The notes: generated by a model from the sequence alone, not told the origin. Shown: positions 42,761 to 53,101, numbered from the stretch's first letter. The stretch: 64,000 nt of DNA from Pigmentiphaga litoralis (GCF_013408655.1 NZ_JACCBP010000001.1:2914001-2978000); one strand, 5' to 3'. Numbers and translations: made by a program.

Positions 42761-44047
42761 ATGACCCGCAACGCAGAGCTTTACGAGCGCGCATGCCGCA
42801 CCATTCCCGGAGGCGTGAATTCGCCCGTGCGTGCCTATCGGTCGGTGGGCGGCACGCCGCCGTTCATTGAACGCGCGGCCGGCCCGTATGTGTGGGATGC
42901 CGACAAGCAGCGGTATATCGATTACGTGGGCTCGTGGGGGCCGGCGATTCTGGGTCACGCCCACCCGGCCGTGATCAAGGCGGTGCAGGACGCGGCCGTG
43001 AATGGCCTGTCGTTTGGCGCGCCGACCGAAGGCGAAGTGCAGCTGGCCGAGATGCTGTGCGAACGCATGCCATCGATCGAGCAGGTGCGCATGGTCAGTT
43101 CGGGCACGGAAGCGACCATGAGCGCGATCCGGCTGGCGCGGGGCTTTACCGGCCGCGACAAGATCATCAAGTTCGAAGGCTGCTATCACGGCCATGCCGA
43201 CAGCCTGCTGGTCAAGGCCGGGTCGGGCCTGTTGACCTTCGGCAACCCGACGTCGGCGGGCGTGCCCGCTGAATTTGCCGCGCACACGCTGGTGCTGGAC
43301 TACAACGACCTGGACGCGGTGGAAGCGGCCTTCAAGGAATACGGCGGCCAGATCGCGTGCATCATCGTCGAGCCGGTCGCGGGCAACATGAACATGGTCC
43401 AGCCCAAGCCGGGATTTTTGCAGGGCTTGCGCGAGCAGTGCACGCGCCATGGCGCGCTGCTGATTTTTGATGAAGTCATGACCGGCTTTCGCGTTGGCCC
43501 GCAGGGCGTGCAGGGCCGCGTGGGCATCACGCCCGACTTGACGACGCTGGCCAAGGTGATCGGCGGCGGCATGCCGATGGGCGCATTTGGCGGCCGCCGC
43601 GACGTGATGGCCAAGATCGCGCCGCTCGGTCCGGTCTACCAGGCTGGCACCTTGTCGGGCAATCCGATTGCGGTGGCGGCCGGCATCACGACCCTGCGCC
43701 TGATCGGCGAGCCAGACTTTTACGCGCGCCTGGAAACGCAGACCGCGCGGCTGGTGAAGGGGCTGTGTTCGCTCGCGTCGGAAGCGGGCATTCCGTTCAG
43801 CGCGGATTCGGTCGGCGGCATGTTCGGCATCTATTTCCGCGACACCATCCCGACGTCGCTGGCCGAAGTGTCGGCATCGAATGTTGACGCTTTCAACCAG
43901 TTTTTCCATGCAGCGCTATCGCGCGGCGTGATGTTCGCGCCGTCGGCGTTCGAAGCCGGCTTTGTGTCGGCCATGCATGACGATGCCGTCATCAAGAACA
44001 CGCTGGACGTGGCGCAAGCTGCGTTTGCGGAGATCACCGCGCGCTGA
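42761..44047 (+). CDS. hemL: Glutamate-1-semialdehyde 2,1-aminomutase
   Basis: 428 residues. [23 protein letters not shown] at the N-terminus is characteristic of HemL; the PLP lysine is in [18 protein letters not shown], and [18 protein letters not shown] and FDEVMTGFR are the other cofactor contacts. It converts glutamate-1-semialdehyde to 5-aminolevulinate in the C5 haem pathway. In the same direction as thiE and argJ, a stable neighbourhood in this group. Confidence 0.98.
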   Translation: MTRNAELYERACRTIPGGVNSPVRAYRSVGGTPPFIERAAGPYVWDADKQRYIDYVGSWGPAILGHAHPAVIKAVQDAAVNGLSFGAPTEGEVQLAEMLCERMPSIEQVRMVSSGTEATMSAIRLARGFTGRDKIIKFEGCYHGHADSLLVKAGSGLLTFGNPTSAGVPAEFAAHTLVLDYNDLDAVEAAFKEYGGQIACIIVEPVAGNMNMVQPKPGFLQGLREQCTRHGALLIFDEVMTGFRVGPQGVQGRVGITPDLTTLAKVIGGGMPMGAFGGRRDVMAKIAPLGPVYQAGTLSGNPIAVAAGITTLRLIGEPDFYARLETQTARLVKGLCSLASEAGIPFSADSVGGMFGIYFRDTIPTSLAEVSASNVDAFNQFFHAALSRGVMFAPSAFEAGFVSAMHDDAVIKNTLDVAQAAFAEITAR

Positions 44048-44109
44048 CCGTTGCCGGCTTCGTTGTCCCTTTTGTCTTTTCCTATTCTTACTGCCTGCGA
44101 GGACCTTCC

Positions 44110-45336
44110 ATGGCCGTCAACCTGAACATTCCCGCCCAGGACACGATCCTGCCTGTCGATGGTATCGAGATCGGCGTGACCGAAGCCGGGGTCCGCAAGG
44201 CCAACCGCCGCGACCTGACCGTGTTCCGGTTCGCGGAAGGCACGTCGGTGGCCGGTGTGTTCACGCGCAACCGCTTCTGCGCCGCGCCCGTGCTGGTCTG
44301 CCAGGATCATCTGGGCAAGGGCACGGCCATCCGCGCCATGGTCATCAATACGGGTAACGCCAACGCCGGCACCGGCGAGTCTGGCCTGGCCGCGGCACGC
44401 GCGACCTGCGATGCGCTGGCGGGCTTGCTGGGCGTGGCTTCCGATCAGATCCTGCCATTTTCGACCGGCGTGATCCTGGAACCGCTGCCAGTGGATCGCA
44501 TCGTTGCGGGCCTGCCTGCGGCAATCAAGGCGCTGGGGCCTAACAACTGGTTCGACGCCGCGCACGGCATCATGACTACCGACACGCTGCCCAAGATCGT
44601 GTCGCGCAAGGTATCGATTGGCGGCAAGACCGTCACGTTGACCGGCATCAGCAAAGGCGCGGGCATGATCCGCCCGAACATGGCGACCATGCTCGGCTTT
44701 CTGGGCACCGATGCCGGTATCGACCAGAGCTTGCTGACGCAAGTGGCGCGCGACGTGGCCGATGTGTCGTTCAACCGGATCACGGTCGACGGCGACACGT
44801 CCACCAATGACTCGTTCATCATTGCGGCCACGGGCAAATCAGGCGTCATGGTGACGTCGGCGGAAGAGCCTCAGTACGCTGAGCTTCGCGATGCACTGAA
44901 GGCGGTGGCGACCGAACTGGCGCAGCTGATAGTGCGCGATGCCGAAGGCGCCACCAAGTTCATGACCATCAAGGTCGAAGGCGCAGGCACGCAAGACGAA
45001 GCCCTGAAAGTGGCCTATGCCGTGGCGCACTCGCCGCTGGTCAAGACCGCCTTCTATGCATCGGACCCCAACCTGGGCCGCATCCTGGCGGCAATTGGTT
45101 ATGCCGGCATCGACGATCTGGACGTGAGCGGCGTCAACCTGTGGCTGGATGACGTGCATGTGGCCGTGAATGGCGGCCGCAATCCCGACTATCAGGAAGC
45201 CGATGGCCAGCGCGTGATGAAGCAGGCCGAGATCCTGGTGCGCATCGGCCTGGGCCGCGGCAACGTGACCGAGACCGTGTACACCTGCGACTTTTCGCAC
45301 GAATACGTCACGATCAACGCCGACTACCGCTCATAA
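44110..45336 (+). CDS. argJ: Bifunctional ornithine acetyltransferase / N-acetylglutamate synthase
   Basis: 408 residues. The autocleavage and nucleophile Thr is in [37 protein letters not shown] and TGNSGVM-like TGKSGVMV complete the family pattern. ArgJ recycles the acetyl group from N-acetylornithine to glutamate in arginine synthesis. The C-terminus is the conserved [13 protein letters not shown] 16-base gap with AAGAGG leads to the DUF815 gene. Confidence 0.98.
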   Translation: MAVNLNIPAQDTILPVDGIEIGVTEAGVRKANRRDLTVFRFAEGTSVAGVFTRNRFCAAPVLVCQDHLGKGTAIRAMVINTGNANAGTGESGLAAARATCDALAGLLGVASDQILPFSTGVILEPLPVDRIVAGLPAAIKALGPNNWFDAAHGIMTTDTLPKIVSRKVSIGGKTVTLTGISKGAGMIRPNMATMLGFLGTDAGIDQSLLTQVARDVADVSFNRITVDGDTSTNDSFIIAATGKSGVMVTSAEEPQYAELRDALKAVATELAQLIVRDAEGATKFMTIKVEGAGTQDEALKVAYAVAHSPLVKTAFYASDPNLGRILAAIGYAGIDDLDVSGVNLWLDDVHVAVNGGRNPDYQEADGQRVMKQAEILVRIGLGRGNVTETVYTCDFSHEYVTINADYRS

Positions 45337-45352
45337 CAACAAGAGGTCACCC

Positions 45353-46414
45353 GTGGCAAAGTCCAAGCCTGTCGCACTGCCTACGCTCGACGCCGTCGAT
45401 CTGGGCGCCTTCCTGGCGCGCGCCGACCGCGTGCTCGCGCAACTGGAAGCCTTCCTGCCCCCTGCCGCGCCGGCGACCGAGTGGGAGTCGCATGCCTTCC
45501 GCTGGCGTCGTCGCGGTTCGCGCGGCTGGCTGGAACCCGTGCGCCACATTGCGCGCATCGGCATGGATGACTTGCAGCACATCGATCGGCAAAAGCAGAT
45601 CATCGACCGCAATACGGCGCAGTTCCTGGCGAACCGCCCGGCCAACAATGTGCTGATGACGGGCGCGCGTGGCACGGGCAAAAGCTCGTTGGTCAAGGCC
45701 ATGCTTGCTCAGTACGCTGACGAAGGCCTGCGCCTGATCGAGGTCGACAAGTCCGACCTGTGCGACCTGCAGGAGATCGTTGAAGCGGTGGCCCAGCGTC
45801 CGGAACGGTTCATCGTGTTCTGCGACGATCTGTCGTTCGAAGAAGGCGAGGCAGACTACAAGGCCCTGAAGTCGGTGCTGGACGGATCGATTGCCGCGGC
45901 CACGAACAACGTGCTGATCTACGCGACGTCGAACCGCCGGCACCTGATGCCTGAATACATGAACGAGAACCTGTCGGCCAAGCACCAGACCGACGGCGAG
46001 ATTCATCCGGGCGAAACGGTCGAAGAAAAGATTTCGTTGTCGGAACGGTTCGGTCTGTGGCTGTCGTTCTACCCGTTCAAGCAGGACGACTACCTGGACA
46101 TCGTCGCGCACTGGCTGGAAGAGCTGGGCTGCGATGCCGACTCGATCGCGGCCGCGCGCATGGAAGCGTTGCAGTGGACGCTGGAGCGCGGCTCGCGATC
46201 GGGCCGCGTGGCGTGGCAGTTCGCGAAGGACTGGGCCGCGCGGCACGGCGGCGCGGGCGTGACGGCATTGCCGGTGCGCGGCGAGGCGTCTGTGGATGAC
46301 AAGGCCTCGCGCAAGGCCGCCAAGAAGGCGGCCAAGGACCTGGGCAGCACGCCGCCGGAAAAGCGGCCCATGATTGCGGACTATGGCGCCGCGTCGGACG
46401 AAAGCGATCTATGA
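45353..46414 (+). CDS. DUF815 family AAA ATPase
   Basis: 353 residues starting at GTG 45353 with AAGAGG seven bases upstream. Walker A GARGTGKSS near residue 105, Walker B FIVFCDDLSF and a sensor-like YATSNRRHLMPEYM identify the DUF815 P-loop ATPases. The C-terminus carries a Lys/Ala-rich tail. The family is widely conserved next to argJ and mutT in Beta- and Gammaproteobacteria but has no defined function. Overlaps the next gene by four bases (ATGA at 46411-46414). Confidence 0.93.
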   Translation: MAKSKPVALPTLDAVDLGAFLARADRVLAQLEAFLPPAAPATEWESHAFRWRRRGSRGWLEPVRHIARIGMDDLQHIDRQKQIIDRNTAQFLANRPANNVLMTGARGTGKSSLVKAMLAQYADEGLRLIEVDKSDLCDLQEIVEAVAQRPERFIVFCDDLSFEEGEADYKALKSVLDGSIAAATNNVLIYATSNRRHLMPEYMNENLSAKHQTDGEIHPGETVEEKISLSERFGLWLSFYPFKQDDYLDIVAHWLEELGCDADSIAAARMEALQWTLERGSRSGRVAWQFAKDWAARHGGAGVTALPVRGEASVDDKASRKAAKKAAKDLGSTPPEKRPMIADYGAASDESDL

Positions 46415-47619
46415 CGGCATCGGAAACAACCGCGGCGGGAACTCCCGTCAAGCTGCTTGACGTTGCGGTGGGCGTCGTCATCCGCCCCGACGGCAGCCTG
46501 CTGCTGGGCCAGCGGCCTGACGGCAAGCCCTATGCGGGCTGGTGGGAGTTGCCCGGTGGCAAACTCGAGCCCGGCGAAACCGTGCTTGAAGCCCTAGCCC
46601 GCGAACTGAAAGAAGAAGTGGATATCGACGTGACGGCGTCGACCCCGTGGGTCACGCACATCCACGCGTACAGCCACGCCACGGTGCGGCTGTTCTTCTG
46701 CCGCGTCACGGCGTGGACGGGCGAGCCGCGCGGACTGGAATCGCAGGCGCTGCAGTGGGTTGGGTCGCGGTTGGCGACCGAAGATGAGATCTCTGCGGCG
46801 CGTGTGGCCCTGTCGGACCGCCTAGCCGCGCTGGAAGCCCGCAGGGCAGCCGGCGAGACCCCGGGCGAACTGGACATCGCGCAAGCCCGTGCCCAGGCAC
46901 CTGAAGACGCCTTGGGTCTGGCCCTGACGCCTGCCGTCGGCCCGCTGCTGCCGGCCGCCCTGCCACCCTTGCGCTGGCTGCAGGTGCCGACGCGCTATGC
47001 CATCACCCAGATTGGCGGTCCCGACGCCCTGCCCGCGTATCTGGAGCGCCTGGACGCGGCGCTGGCGTCGGGCCTGAAGCTTGTGCAACTGCGCGAGCCT
47101 GCCTGGGTCGACGGCGTCGATGCCGACAGCCTGTTTGACGCCTTGCAGCAGATCCTGGCGCGCACGCGGTTCGCCGGCGCGCGCCTGTTGGTCAACAGCG
47201 TGCACCCCGCGGCGTGGTGGTCTTTTTCTGACGGAGTGCACTTTCGTGCCACAGATGCCGCGCAGGCTTTGCATGCGGCAAATGTGGCAGAAAACGGCGA
47301 TTCTGCAAATCGGGATACTGCCCCGACCTCCCTGCCCGCCGGGAAATGGCGTGCGGTGTCTGCACATAACGCGGCGGATCTGGCGTGCGCTCGGGCGCTG
47401 GATGCGGAGTTTGCGGTGCTGGGCCCCGTGTTGGACACGGCGTCCCATCCCGGCGCGAAACCACTGGGTTGGGATGGCTTTGCCGATCTGGTGCAGGCTG
47501 CCGGGCTGCCGGTATTTGCGTTGGGCGGGCAGTCCGAGGCGACGGAGGAACTGGCGCGTGAGCACGGCGCGCATGGCATTGCGGGGATACGCGGGCTGCT
47601 CGATCTCAGCGAAACCTGA
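46411..47619 (+). CDS. mutT: MutT-type Nudix hydrolase fused to a ThiE-like domain
   Basis: 402 residues. The N-terminal Nudix domain (about 10-150) has GYAGWWELPGGKLEPGE-type sequence and a full Nudix box ending RELKEEVDI, as in 8-oxo-dGTP diphosphatase MutT. After a linker (150-190), a thiamin phosphate synthase-like barrel runs to the C-terminus (RYAITQIGG, LKLVQLREPAW, LVNSVHPAAW, GVHFRATDA, LGPVLDTASHPGAKPLGW, VFALGGQ). Such MutT-ThiE fusions are common in Proteobacteria; the second domain lacks an established activity. The stop region overlaps by 14 bases with the convergent dehydrogenase gene. Confidence 0.93.
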   Translation: MTASETTAAGTPVKLLDVAVGVVIRPDGSLLLGQRPDGKPYAGWWELPGGKLEPGETVLEALARELKEEVDIDVTASTPWVTHIHAYSHATVRLFFCRVTAWTGEPRGLESQALQWVGSRLATEDEISAARVALSDRLAALEARRAAGETPGELDIAQARAQAPEDALGLALTPAVGPLLPAALPPLRWLQVPTRYAITQIGGPDALPAYLERLDAALASGLKLVQLREPAWVDGVDADSLFDALQQILARTRFAGARLLVNSVHPAAWWSFSDGVHFRATDAAQALHAANVAENGDSANRDTAPTSLPAGKWRAVSAHNAADLACARALDAEFAVLGPVLDTASHPGAKPLGWDGFADLVQAAGLPVFALGGQSEATEELAREHGAHGIAGIRGLLDLSET

Positions 47620-48856
47620 GCGGCGACACGGCTTCCATATCGATCTCGGGTTCTTGCCCCAACGCCAGGGCTGTGATGGCATCCCCTGTCAGCGCAGCCA
47701 GCGTCAACCCGAGGTGTCCGTGGCCGCAGGCCAGCAGCACGTTCGGTGCTCCGGGTGCGCGGCCGATCACCGGCCGGCTGTCGGGCACCGAAGGCCGGGG
47801 GCCGACCCAGCGACTGATGGGCTCGGCATCCAGCCCCTTTGCCCAGCCATCCAGACCCGTCAACACCGGCACCGCGCGGTCGTGATCGGGCTTCGCGTCG
47901 GGCACATCGAACTCGGCCATGCTGGCCAGCCGGATGCCCTTTTCCATCGGCGTGACGGCCACCTTCCGTTCGACCAGCAATAGCGGCATGCGCAGCGCGC
48001 TGCTGTCGCGCGGCAGCATCACGTGATAGCCGCGCTCGGACACCAGCGGAATATGCACGCCCAGTTGTTTGGCGAAGGCCTGCGACCACGCGCCTGCCGC
48101 CAGCACCACCAGGTCGGCATCGATCCGGCCGTCCTGGGTCTGGATGCCTTTTGCGTCCAGGCCTGTTGCCGTGGCCTTCACGATCCGGCCACCGGCTTGT
48201 TCGATACGCGCGGCCAGGGCCAGCGACAGGCTGAGCGTGTCCGTCACGTAGCCCATGCTGGGGACGTGCATCGCGCCGCCGATTCCCGCTGACAAGGTGG
48301 GTTCGATGGCTCGGGCTGCGTCCGCATCGAGCCGTTCCGATGCCACGCCCAGGTCGCGACGAAAGGCGTAGGACCCCTGAGCGGCGTCCAGCGCCGCCCG
48401 GCTCCGGAAGACGTGCAACGCACCCGACTGCTTGACCAGATGGCGCGCGCGGATGTCGTCCAGCACGGGCAGCCAGCTGTCCCAGGCCTTGCCGATCATT
48501 GCGGCCATCGCCAGCGATCCGGCTTTCATGGTGGCCGGGTTGCCGTTGTTGATGAAGCGCAGGAACCATGGCAAATGTTTGGCCACATAGCCGGGGCGCG
48601 CGACCAGCGGGCCGGTCGGATCACGAAGCAGGTTGATCGTCTGGCGCAGGATGCCAGGCGTGGCCTGCGGGATGACCGACGCAGTGGCGATGTGGGACGC
48701 ATTGCCGAAGCTTGCGCCTTCGCCCGGGCCGCCGCGATCGACCACCGTGACCTGGAAACCGGCGCGTTGCAGCGCGCGGGCGCAGGCCAGGCCGACCAGG
48801 CCAGCGCCAAGGACGGCGACGGTGCCGCGGCCAGGCGGGGTGTCTTTACTGCTCAT
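47606..48856 (-). CDS. FAD-dependent D-amino-acid dehydrogenase-like oxidoreductase (DadA family)
   Basis: 416 residues. The FAD-binding motif GAGLVGLACARALQRAGFQVTVVD at residues about 16-39 is followed by GEGASFGNASHIA, as in DadA. VVLAAGAWSQAFAKQLGVHIPLVSERGYHV and WVGPRPSVPDSRPVIGRAPG are family blocks. It should oxidise a D-amino or related amino acid to the imino/keto acid, passing electrons to the membrane. Last gene of a minus-strand unit containing a peptidase and a dienelactone hydrolase-like gene; its start overlaps the peptidase stop by 11 bases. Confidence 0.92.
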   Translation of the reverse strand: MSSKDTPPGRGTVAVLGAGLVGLACARALQRAGFQVTVVDRGGPGEGASFGNASHIATASVIPQATPGILRQTINLLRDPTGPLVARPGYVAKHLPWFLRFINNGNPATMKAGSLAMAAMIGKAWDSWLPVLDDIRARHLVKQSGALHVFRSRAALDAAQGSYAFRRDLGVASERLDADAARAIEPTLSAGIGGAMHVPSMGYVTDTLSLSLALAARIEQAGGRIVKATATGLDAKGIQTQDGRIDADLVVLAAGAWSQAFAKQLGVHIPLVSERGYHVMLPRDSSALRMPLLLVERKVAVTPMEKGIRLASMAEFDVPDAKPDHDRAVPVLTGLDGWAKGLDAEPISRWVGPRPSVPDSRPVIGRAPGAPNVLLACGHGHLGLTLAALTGDAITALALGQEPEIDMEAVSPLRFR

Positions 48857-50171
48857 TGTTGGGCGCGCTCAATGTCGATATCTGCTCATTGCTCGCGGTC
48901 AGCGCCGTCCACAGCACGGCACCCGCCGTCGCCGTGGCCTTGCGCAGCACTGACTCGTCGACCAGGTCCCGCGTGTCGGCCGGTGTCAGCAACAGACGCA
49001 GCGCGCTGTCCGGCTCGTTGAAGCCTGCAATCAATCGCATGGCAGGAATGCCGACCGCCGCGAAGTTGGCATGATCGCTGTTCGACATCAGCGGCAAGTG
49101 CTGCCCGATCGGATGGCTTGCGCCCCGGGCTGCCGTATCAATCAGCGGCGCCAGACCGGCGAACCCGGAAATGAGCGCAGTCAAATTGGGCGAGCCGGCC
49201 AGCGAGTCCAGATTGACGTTGAGCTTGATGCGATCGCGCACTTCCGACGACAGCTTGGCCAACCATTCGCGAGAACCGTTCAGCGCCCATTCTTCGGCGC
49301 TGAAAATGCAGACCGTCAGACCGCGCTGCAGGCCGGCCACGTGCGGCGCGATCTGACGTGCGAGCGCCAGCGCTGCGGCCACACCGGTGCCGTTGTCGAT
49401 CGCGCTTTCTGCCAGCGGGTGGCCATCGATATGCGCCGACAGCACCACACGATCCGGCCCTGCGCCCGGCAGGTCCAGCACCAGCACATCCGTCTGCGCG
49501 CCGGTCAGGTCTTCGGCATCGATACGCACGTGCACGCGTGCGCCGGGCTGCTTGAGCACCGTCGCCGATTCGGCCGACAGCCCCATCGCAGGAATCCCTG
49601 GCGCGCCACCGCGGCCTGACGAGCCCGACACTGGCCCGACGTTGGCTTCGGGATGCGCGACAAAAAACGCGGCGGCGCCTGCCGCTTGCGCGGCCGCCAG
49701 CTTGACGCGGCGATGCACGGTGGACGTCGAGAAAGGATATTCATGCGCGACCAGCACGGCCTTGCCGCGCACCGCATCACCTGCCGCCTGAATCTGTTCC
49801 GGCGTGCCGCGACCGAGGTCGAGGACATCGAGCGTCAAGCCGTCGGCCGGCGTGGAAGCGGTGCCAAGCAGCGGCGTCGCGACCAGCGGTTGCGACGCCG
49901 TAGACGCTTCGTGTTCGTTGACCGCGCGGACCTCGGCGACATGGCAGACCCAACCCGCGTACGGCGTGGGATCTCGCCGTGTCACGGCGCCGGGCAGGAT
50001 GGCATCGAGCCGCGAGGCGCACCAGGCCTGCGCGGCCGCTTCGCTGGGCGTGCCGGCCAGCCGGCCACCGGTATCGCACAACGCGTTGAAGTCGGCCCAC
50101 AGGGCGGGATCGTTCTGAACGGCGCGCAGGTAGTCGGCCAGAGGCAGTGACATGGAGGAAACAGTAGGCAT
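48846..50171 (-). CDS. M28 family metallopeptidase
   Basis: 441 residues from ATG 50171; ATG 50153 is an alternative. The co-catalytic zinc site of M28 aminopeptidases is recognisable: SAHIDGHPLAESAIDNGTGVA (His and Asp), FSAEEWALNGS (Glu-Glu), NLDSLAG (Asp) and SDHANFAAVGIPAM (His). A PA-domain-like insert lies at about 105-215. No signal peptide is apparent, so it may act in the cytoplasm on dipeptides or N-acyl amino acids. In operon with the dehydrogenase downstream and the hydrolase upstream. Confidence 0.9.
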   Translation of the reverse strand: MPTVSSMSLPLADYLRAVQNDPALWADFNALCDTGGRLAGTPSEAAAQAWCASRLDAILPGAVTRRDPTPYAGWVCHVAEVRAVNEHEASTASQPLVATPLLGTASTPADGLTLDVLDLGRGTPEQIQAAGDAVRGKAVLVAHEYPFSTSTVHRRVKLAAAQAAGAAAFFVAHPEANVGPVSGSSGRGGAPGIPAMGLSAESATVLKQPGARVHVRIDAEDLTGAQTDVLVLDLPGAGPDRVVLSAHIDGHPLAESAIDNGTGVAAALALARQIAPHVAGLQRGLTVCIFSAEEWALNGSREWLAKLSSEVRDRIKLNVNLDSLAGSPNLTALISGFAGLAPLIDTAARGASHPIGQHLPLMSNSDHANFAAVGIPAMRLIAGFNEPDSALRLLLTPADTRDLVDESVLRKATATAGAVLWTALTASNEQISTLSAPNNEQ

Positions 50172-50180
50172 GGACGTCGT

Positions 50181-50888
50181 TCAGCCGATGTGGGCTTTCA
50201 GGAAGTCCAGGGTGCGCTGCTCAGCCAGCGCTGCCGATTCCGGGTGATACAGCGATCGCTGATCGCAATTGAAGCCATGCCCGGTCGGGTAGATAAAAGT
50301 CTGCGACGAGGCGGGCGCAATGTCGCGCACGCGTTCGATGTCGGCCAGGGCAATCAGGTGATCCTTCTCGCCCCAATGCAGCATCATCGGAATGCAGGGG
50401 CGATCGTCCATGACGGTAGTGATCGCGTTGCCGTAGTAGGACACGGCGCAGGTGATGCTGGCGCTGCTATCGGCACCCCCGCTGCCATTGCCGCCCGTGC
50501 TGCGCGACGCCGCCACCCAGGCCGCCGTGCCGCCCCAGCAGTAGCCGACAATGCCGACCTTGCCGGCATGGCCCACGGCCTGTGCTGCGGCTTCGATGTC
50601 GAGCACGGCCTGATCCCAGTCCAGCTCGCGCATCAACGCCTGGCCTTTCTTGACGTCGTCGTCGCCATAGCCCAGGTCCAGATCGCGCTCCACGCGGTCG
50701 AACATGTTCGGGGCGATGGCGAGGTAACCATGCCGGGCGTAGCGGTCCGTCACGCTGCGGATGTGGCTGTTGACGCCAAAGATCTCGGGCAGGATCACGA
50801 GGGCCGCGCGCGGCGTGCCCTCGGGTTCCGCCACGTAGGCCTTCAGTTCGAAACCGTCGGCGGCTGTCAGGTTGAGGGTGCGGGTCAT
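50181..50888 (-). CDS. Dienelactone hydrolase family protein
   Basis: 235 residues from ATG 50888. Alpha/beta-hydrolase with the nucleophile in GIVGYCWGGTAAW (Cys in the usual DLH position), the acid in HWGEKDHLI and the His in PTGHGFNCD. LVILPEIFGVNSHIRSVTDRYARHGYLAIAPNMFD is a strong family signature. Substrate unknown. A glycine/serine-rich loop near residue 135 is unusual but does not interrupt a motif. It starts the set dlh-M28-dadA-like after the Bug gene. Confidence 0.92.
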   Translation of the reverse strand: MTRTLNLTAADGFELKAYVAEPEGTPRAALVILPEIFGVNSHIRSVTDRYARHGYLAIAPNMFDRVERDLDLGYGDDDVKKGQALMRELDWDQAVLDIEAAAQAVGHAGKVGIVGYCWGGTAAWVAASRSTGGNGSGGADSSASITCAVSYYGNAITTVMDDRPCIPMMLHWGEKDHLIALADIERVRDIAPASSQTFIYPTGHGFNCDQRSLYHPESAALAEQRTLDFLKAHIG

Positions 50889-50944
50889 GTGTCTTCTCCT
50901 GGGTCTGTCTATGTCTGAATGTCTGAACGTCCGTACATCGGGAT

Positions 50945-51931
50945 TCAGTCGACCTTGATCTTGGCCTGCTGCACGACGGTGCGCCACTGCGTCAGATCAT
51001 TCTTCATCACTGCCGCGAATTCCGTGGTCGGCTTGAGCGACGGCGTGATGCCCAGTGCCGCAAAGCGTTCACGCATTTCTGGCAAGGCCATCACGTTTTT
51101 CAATGCGAGATTGATGCGATCGACAACGGCTTTGTCCAGCCCGGCTGGTCCGATGATGCCCCACCAGTTCAGTGCATACACGCCCTTGATGCCGAGTTGA
51201 TCGAAGGTCGGGATCTCCGGGAATTCCTTGCTGGGTGTGGCCGATGCAATGGCGAGCGCGCGCAGGCGTTCGCTCTTGACAAGAGGCATGCCCGACGCGG
51301 TGCTGGTGAAAGTGGCGTCGACCTGGCCCGCCATGGTCTCGTTGATGGCCAGCCCGGATCCGCGATACGGCACGCTGACGATGGACGTGGCGGTCTTCAG
51401 TTGCAGCAGTTCGGCGGCCAGATGGCCCAGCGACCCGGGACCGGCATTGGCGATATTGACGCCGCGATCCTTGCCGCGTGCCAGGAATTCGTCTACGGTG
51501 CGGCTGCCGGCAAAGGGCACGAACAGCACCAGCGGGGCCGATCCGATCTGGCTGACCGGGGTGAAGTCTTTCTCGGTGTCGTAGCCGGGCGATGCGGTCC
51601 GCACGGCAGCGTTCAACAACAGCGCGACGTCACCCAGCATCAGGGTGTAGCCGTCTGCCGGGCTGCGGGCCAGTTGGGTGGCAGCGATGGCGGTGTTGGC
51701 GCCGGCGCGGTTGATCACGACGATGGACTGGCCCATTTCCTTTTGCAGGAAGGGCGCCATGGCGCGGACGATGATGTCCGACGCGCCGCCCGGGGCGTAA
51801 GGCACCACGAGTTCGATCGGACGTGACGGGTAGGTCTCGGCAGCAGCCGTGACTGGCGTCATCAAGACGGGCGTCATCAACGCGCAGGCAAACAGGCTGG
51901 CAGACAGCTTCCGGAGGATCGAGCAGACCAT
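50945..51931 (-). CDS. Bug-family (TctC) tripartite tricarboxylate transporter binding protein
   Basis: 328 residues from ATG 51931 (GTG 51943 is in frame). A signal peptide (about 1-30, ending PVTAAAE) precedes YPSRPIELVVPYAPGGASDIIVRAMAPFL, the Bug hallmark, and VVINRAGANTAIAATQLA. Bug proteins capture carboxylates or amides in the periplasm; many, as here, have no membrane TctAB genes nearby. Together with the downstream hydrolase, peptidase and dehydrogenase it may form an uptake and breakdown pathway. Confidence 0.93.
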   Translation of the reverse strand: MVCSILRKLSASLFACALMTPVLMTPVTAAAETYPSRPIELVVPYAPGGASDIIVRAMAPFLQKEMGQSIVVINRAGANTAIAATQLARSPADGYTLMLGDVALLLNAAVRTASPGYDTEKDFTPVSQIGSAPLVLFVPFAGSRTVDEFLARGKDRGVNIANAGPGSLGHLAAELLQLKTATSIVSVPYRGSGLAINETMAGQVDATFTSTASGMPLVKSERLRALAIASATPSKEFPEIPTFDQLGIKGVYALNWWGIIGPAGLDKAVVDRINLALKNVMALPEMRERFAALGITPSLKPTTEFAAVMKNDLTQWRTVVQQAKIKVD

Positions 51932-52064
51932 GATCGGTGCCACACAAGGGAGTCGAGGAAGCCGCTACCTTAAGTTTGCTGTCCGGACAGGGTCAAACGA
52001 AAAGCCGACGACTCTTATTCCAGATCGGAATGCAACCTGCCCAGGCCACCGCGACGACGGTGAT

Positions 52065-52985
52065 CTAACGGTCCAGATAGGACTGCAGGCGCATCTGAGT
52101 CAGTTGCGCCTCGGACAACATCCAGTCGAGCAGGCGATCACGGGCCGAGTTTCTGCCGGCCCCGGCAGGCACCACGCCGTAGTAGGCGTACCGTGCACGC
52201 ACGCAATCATTGAGCGGACGCACCAGTTGCCCGCTTTGCAACTGGTCGAGCACCATGAACAGTGGACAGATGGCAAGCCCGCAACCCGCGATAACCGCCG
52301 GAATGAGCACGGAAAAGCCCTCGAACAGAAGCTCCGGCCCATCATGCTGCCAGTCGGGTGCGGCGACCGCGCTCCATTCGCGCCAGTCGTATCCGCGCTG
52401 GGCGCGCTGCAGCAGGGGCAGGCCATCCAGATCGCGCGGCGACTCGATACGGCGGCCGGCGAGCAGTCCCGGGCTGGCCACCAGGGCCATCTCGCGACCC
52501 AGCAGGTAGGTGGCGCGCGCGTCGGGCCACCGCCCTCCCCCGACCCGGATTTCCATATCAAAGCGTTCGGTCACCGGCGAAAAGTCGGGCAGGCGTGGCC
52601 GCAAGCTCAGCTTGGTGGTCGGGGCATTGGCCAGGAAGCGCGGCAAGCGGGCCACCAGCCAATGCGCAGCAAAGGCCGGAGAGGCCGACAGCTCGACGGA
52701 CGATCCGGCCGCTTTTTCGCCGGCCACTTCCTGTGCGATCGCCTTGCCTTCATCCAGCATTGCCAGCGCATCGGCGGCATGCGACAGGTAGGCGCTGCCC
52801 GCGGGGGTCAGCAGCAGCGCGCGGCGCGACCGCTGGAACAGGCGAAATCCCAACTGGTGTTCAAGCACCTGGACCTGTTTGCTGACCGCGCTTTGCGTGA
52901 TGCACAAGGTTTCGGCAGCCCGCGTGAAGCTTTGCAGCCGGGCCACTTCCATGAACGCGCGAAGGGTGGAAAACGAGGCAGTCAT
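52065..52985 (-). CDS. LysR-family transcriptional regulator (GcvA-like)
   Basis: 306 residues from ATG 52985 (MTASFSTLRAFMEVARLQSFTRAAETL). The helix-turn-helix TRAAETLCITQSAVSKQVQVLE and the LGFRLFQRSRRALLLTPAG segment are of the GcvA subgroup. It is divergent from the D-glutamate cyclase-like gene, with a textbook LysR box between them, so it most probably controls that operon. The longer open frame upstream covers the divergent promoter region and is not used. Confidence 0.93.
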   Translation of the reverse strand: MTASFSTLRAFMEVARLQSFTRAAETLCITQSAVSKQVQVLEHQLGFRLFQRSRRALLLTPAGSAYLSHAADALAMLDEGKAIAQEVAGEKAAGSSVELSASPAFAAHWLVARLPRFLANAPTTKLSLRPRLPDFSPVTERFDMEIRVGGGRWPDARATYLLGREMALVASPGLLAGRRIESPRDLDGLPLLQRAQRGYDWREWSAVAAPDWQHDGPELLFEGFSVLIPAVIAGCGLAICPLFMVLDQLQSGQLVRPLNDCVRARYAYYGVVPAGAGRNSARDRLLDWMLSEAQLTQMRLQSYLDR

Positions 52986-53086
52986 GGATACGGGCAGCGT
53001 GGGTGGCAGAAGCAGACAGGGCTCCCATTCTACGGTCGGCAATCCTGCAGAAGCGACGTGAACGCGCTTTCTGCTGCCGTGCATCC

Positions 53087-53101
53087 ATAACATCCTGTTA
53101 T
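53087..53101. promoter_or_regulatory. LysR-type operator (T-N11-A dyad)
   Basis: ATAAC-ATCCT-GTTAT is a perfect dyad with the T-N11-A pattern, in the 197-base region between the LysR gene and the D-glutamate cyclase-like gene. A GATAAT candidate -10 hexamer lies at 53112-53117, so the box would cover the -35 region of the plus-strand promoter, as is usual for activation by LysR proteins. Confidence 0.6.
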
